The notes under the pieces were generated by a model. That model had not been told where the DNA came from. It saw nothing but the letters and a program-made list of their open reading frames with translations, and did not search any database. From assembly GCA_018676675.1 (NCBI GenBank), contig JABHEG010000142.1, positions 34,589 through 98,588 of the forward strand: DNA of 64,000 nt, written 5' to 3'. Of this stretch, positions 63,905 through 64,000 are shown in pieces; the first letter of the stretch is position 1; each line of letters begins with the position of its first letter. The stretch comes from Lentisphaerota bacterium. GTDB lineage: Bacteria; Verrucomicrobiota; Lentisphaeria; Oligosphaerales; JABHEG01. The translations under genes were made by a program, and so were the position numbers.

Positions 63905-64000
63905 GTGTCACAGAGAGTAGTGCGATACAGTGAAGCGTTCAAGATGCAGGTTGTGGATGATCTTGAACGAGGTCGTTTCGGGAGTCCTTTTGAGGCCGCA
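63905..64000 (+). mobile_element. IS3-family transposase OrfA, 3' truncated by the window edge
   Basis: Thirty-two codons from GTG 63905: VSQRVVRYSEAFKMQVVDDL then ERGRFGSPFEAA, the helix-turn-helix start of IS3-type OrfA proteins ('YSxEFKxxVVxxIExG'). AGGAGGAG lies 4 bp upstream. The sequence tataggttgacacttatac just before it (about 63873-63891) may belong to the left end of the IS; the exact end cannot be placed without the other side. orfB and the right end lie beyond the window. Confidence 0.85.

Overview
The window is a 64 kb, GC-rich (roughly 60 %) piece of a bacterial chromosome devoted almost entirely to carbohydrate breakdown. Gene content points to the PVC superphylum or a close neighbour (Kiritimatiellota, Lentisphaerota, Verrucomicrobiota, Planctomycetota or Hydrogenedentota). 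The clues are large secreted PQQ-propeller/LamG proteins, DUF6067-like hydrolases, UroD-like methyltransferases, a DUF3604 protein, a lipid-anchored DUF11 repeat protein, type I sulfatases, and the 'GAACGTCCAACATCGAAC'-type and 'CCAGCCTGGGGCAACG'-type intergenic repeats near the right end. No rRNA, tRNA, CRISPR, SusC/SusD pair or replication gene was seen. Phylum placement is inference.

Layout. 1-7.1 kb: a 5'-truncated beta-galactosidase-like gene, a nucleotidyltransferase with a small partner, a GH4 enzyme, and divergent from it a secreted beta-helix/LamG protein. 7.1-15 kb: a mazEF-type module, a plus-strand run (UroD-like protein, M14 carboxypeptidase, GH116 enzyme), then hicAB and a lipoprotein. 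15-20.5 kb: a giant secreted PQQ/Rossmann/LamG/CBM9 protein, followed by 53-bp tandem repeats. 20.9-26.9 kb (minus): sensor kinase, DUF6067-like hydrolase, DegT aminotransferase. 27.1-34.5 kb: a TIM-barrel-like protein on plus, and on minus a tightly coupled DUF6067 / UroD-like / DUF3604 operon. 34.6-35.1 kb: the C-terminal stump of a sulfatase. 35.2-43.6 kb (minus): CBM protein, DUF6067-like protein, GH20 enzyme, ureohydrolase, arylsulfotransferase-like propeller. 43.9-53.7 kb (minus): PQQ/methyltransferase-fold/LamG giant, polysaccharide deacetylase, GH9, heparinase II/III-like lyase. 54-55.7 kb: DUF11 lipoprotein. 56.3-63.6 kb: PL8 lyase, PQQ propeller, sulfatase, YghZ-type aldo/keto reductase. 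The window ends inside an IS3-type orfA.

Taken together (PL8 lyase, heparinase-like lyase, GH20, polysaccharide deacetylase, sulfatase, arylsulfotransferase-like protein, GH4, GH9, GH116), the locus looks suited to sulfated or aminosugar-containing and uronic-acid polysaccharides. Most enzymes carry export signals; the GH4, aldo/keto reductase, DegT, ureohydrolase and UroD-like proteins look cytoplasmic. Several small stress-type modules (mazEF, hicAB, nucleotidyltransferase pair) sit between the catabolic operons, and repeats, a gene remnant and an IS show the region has been rearranged.
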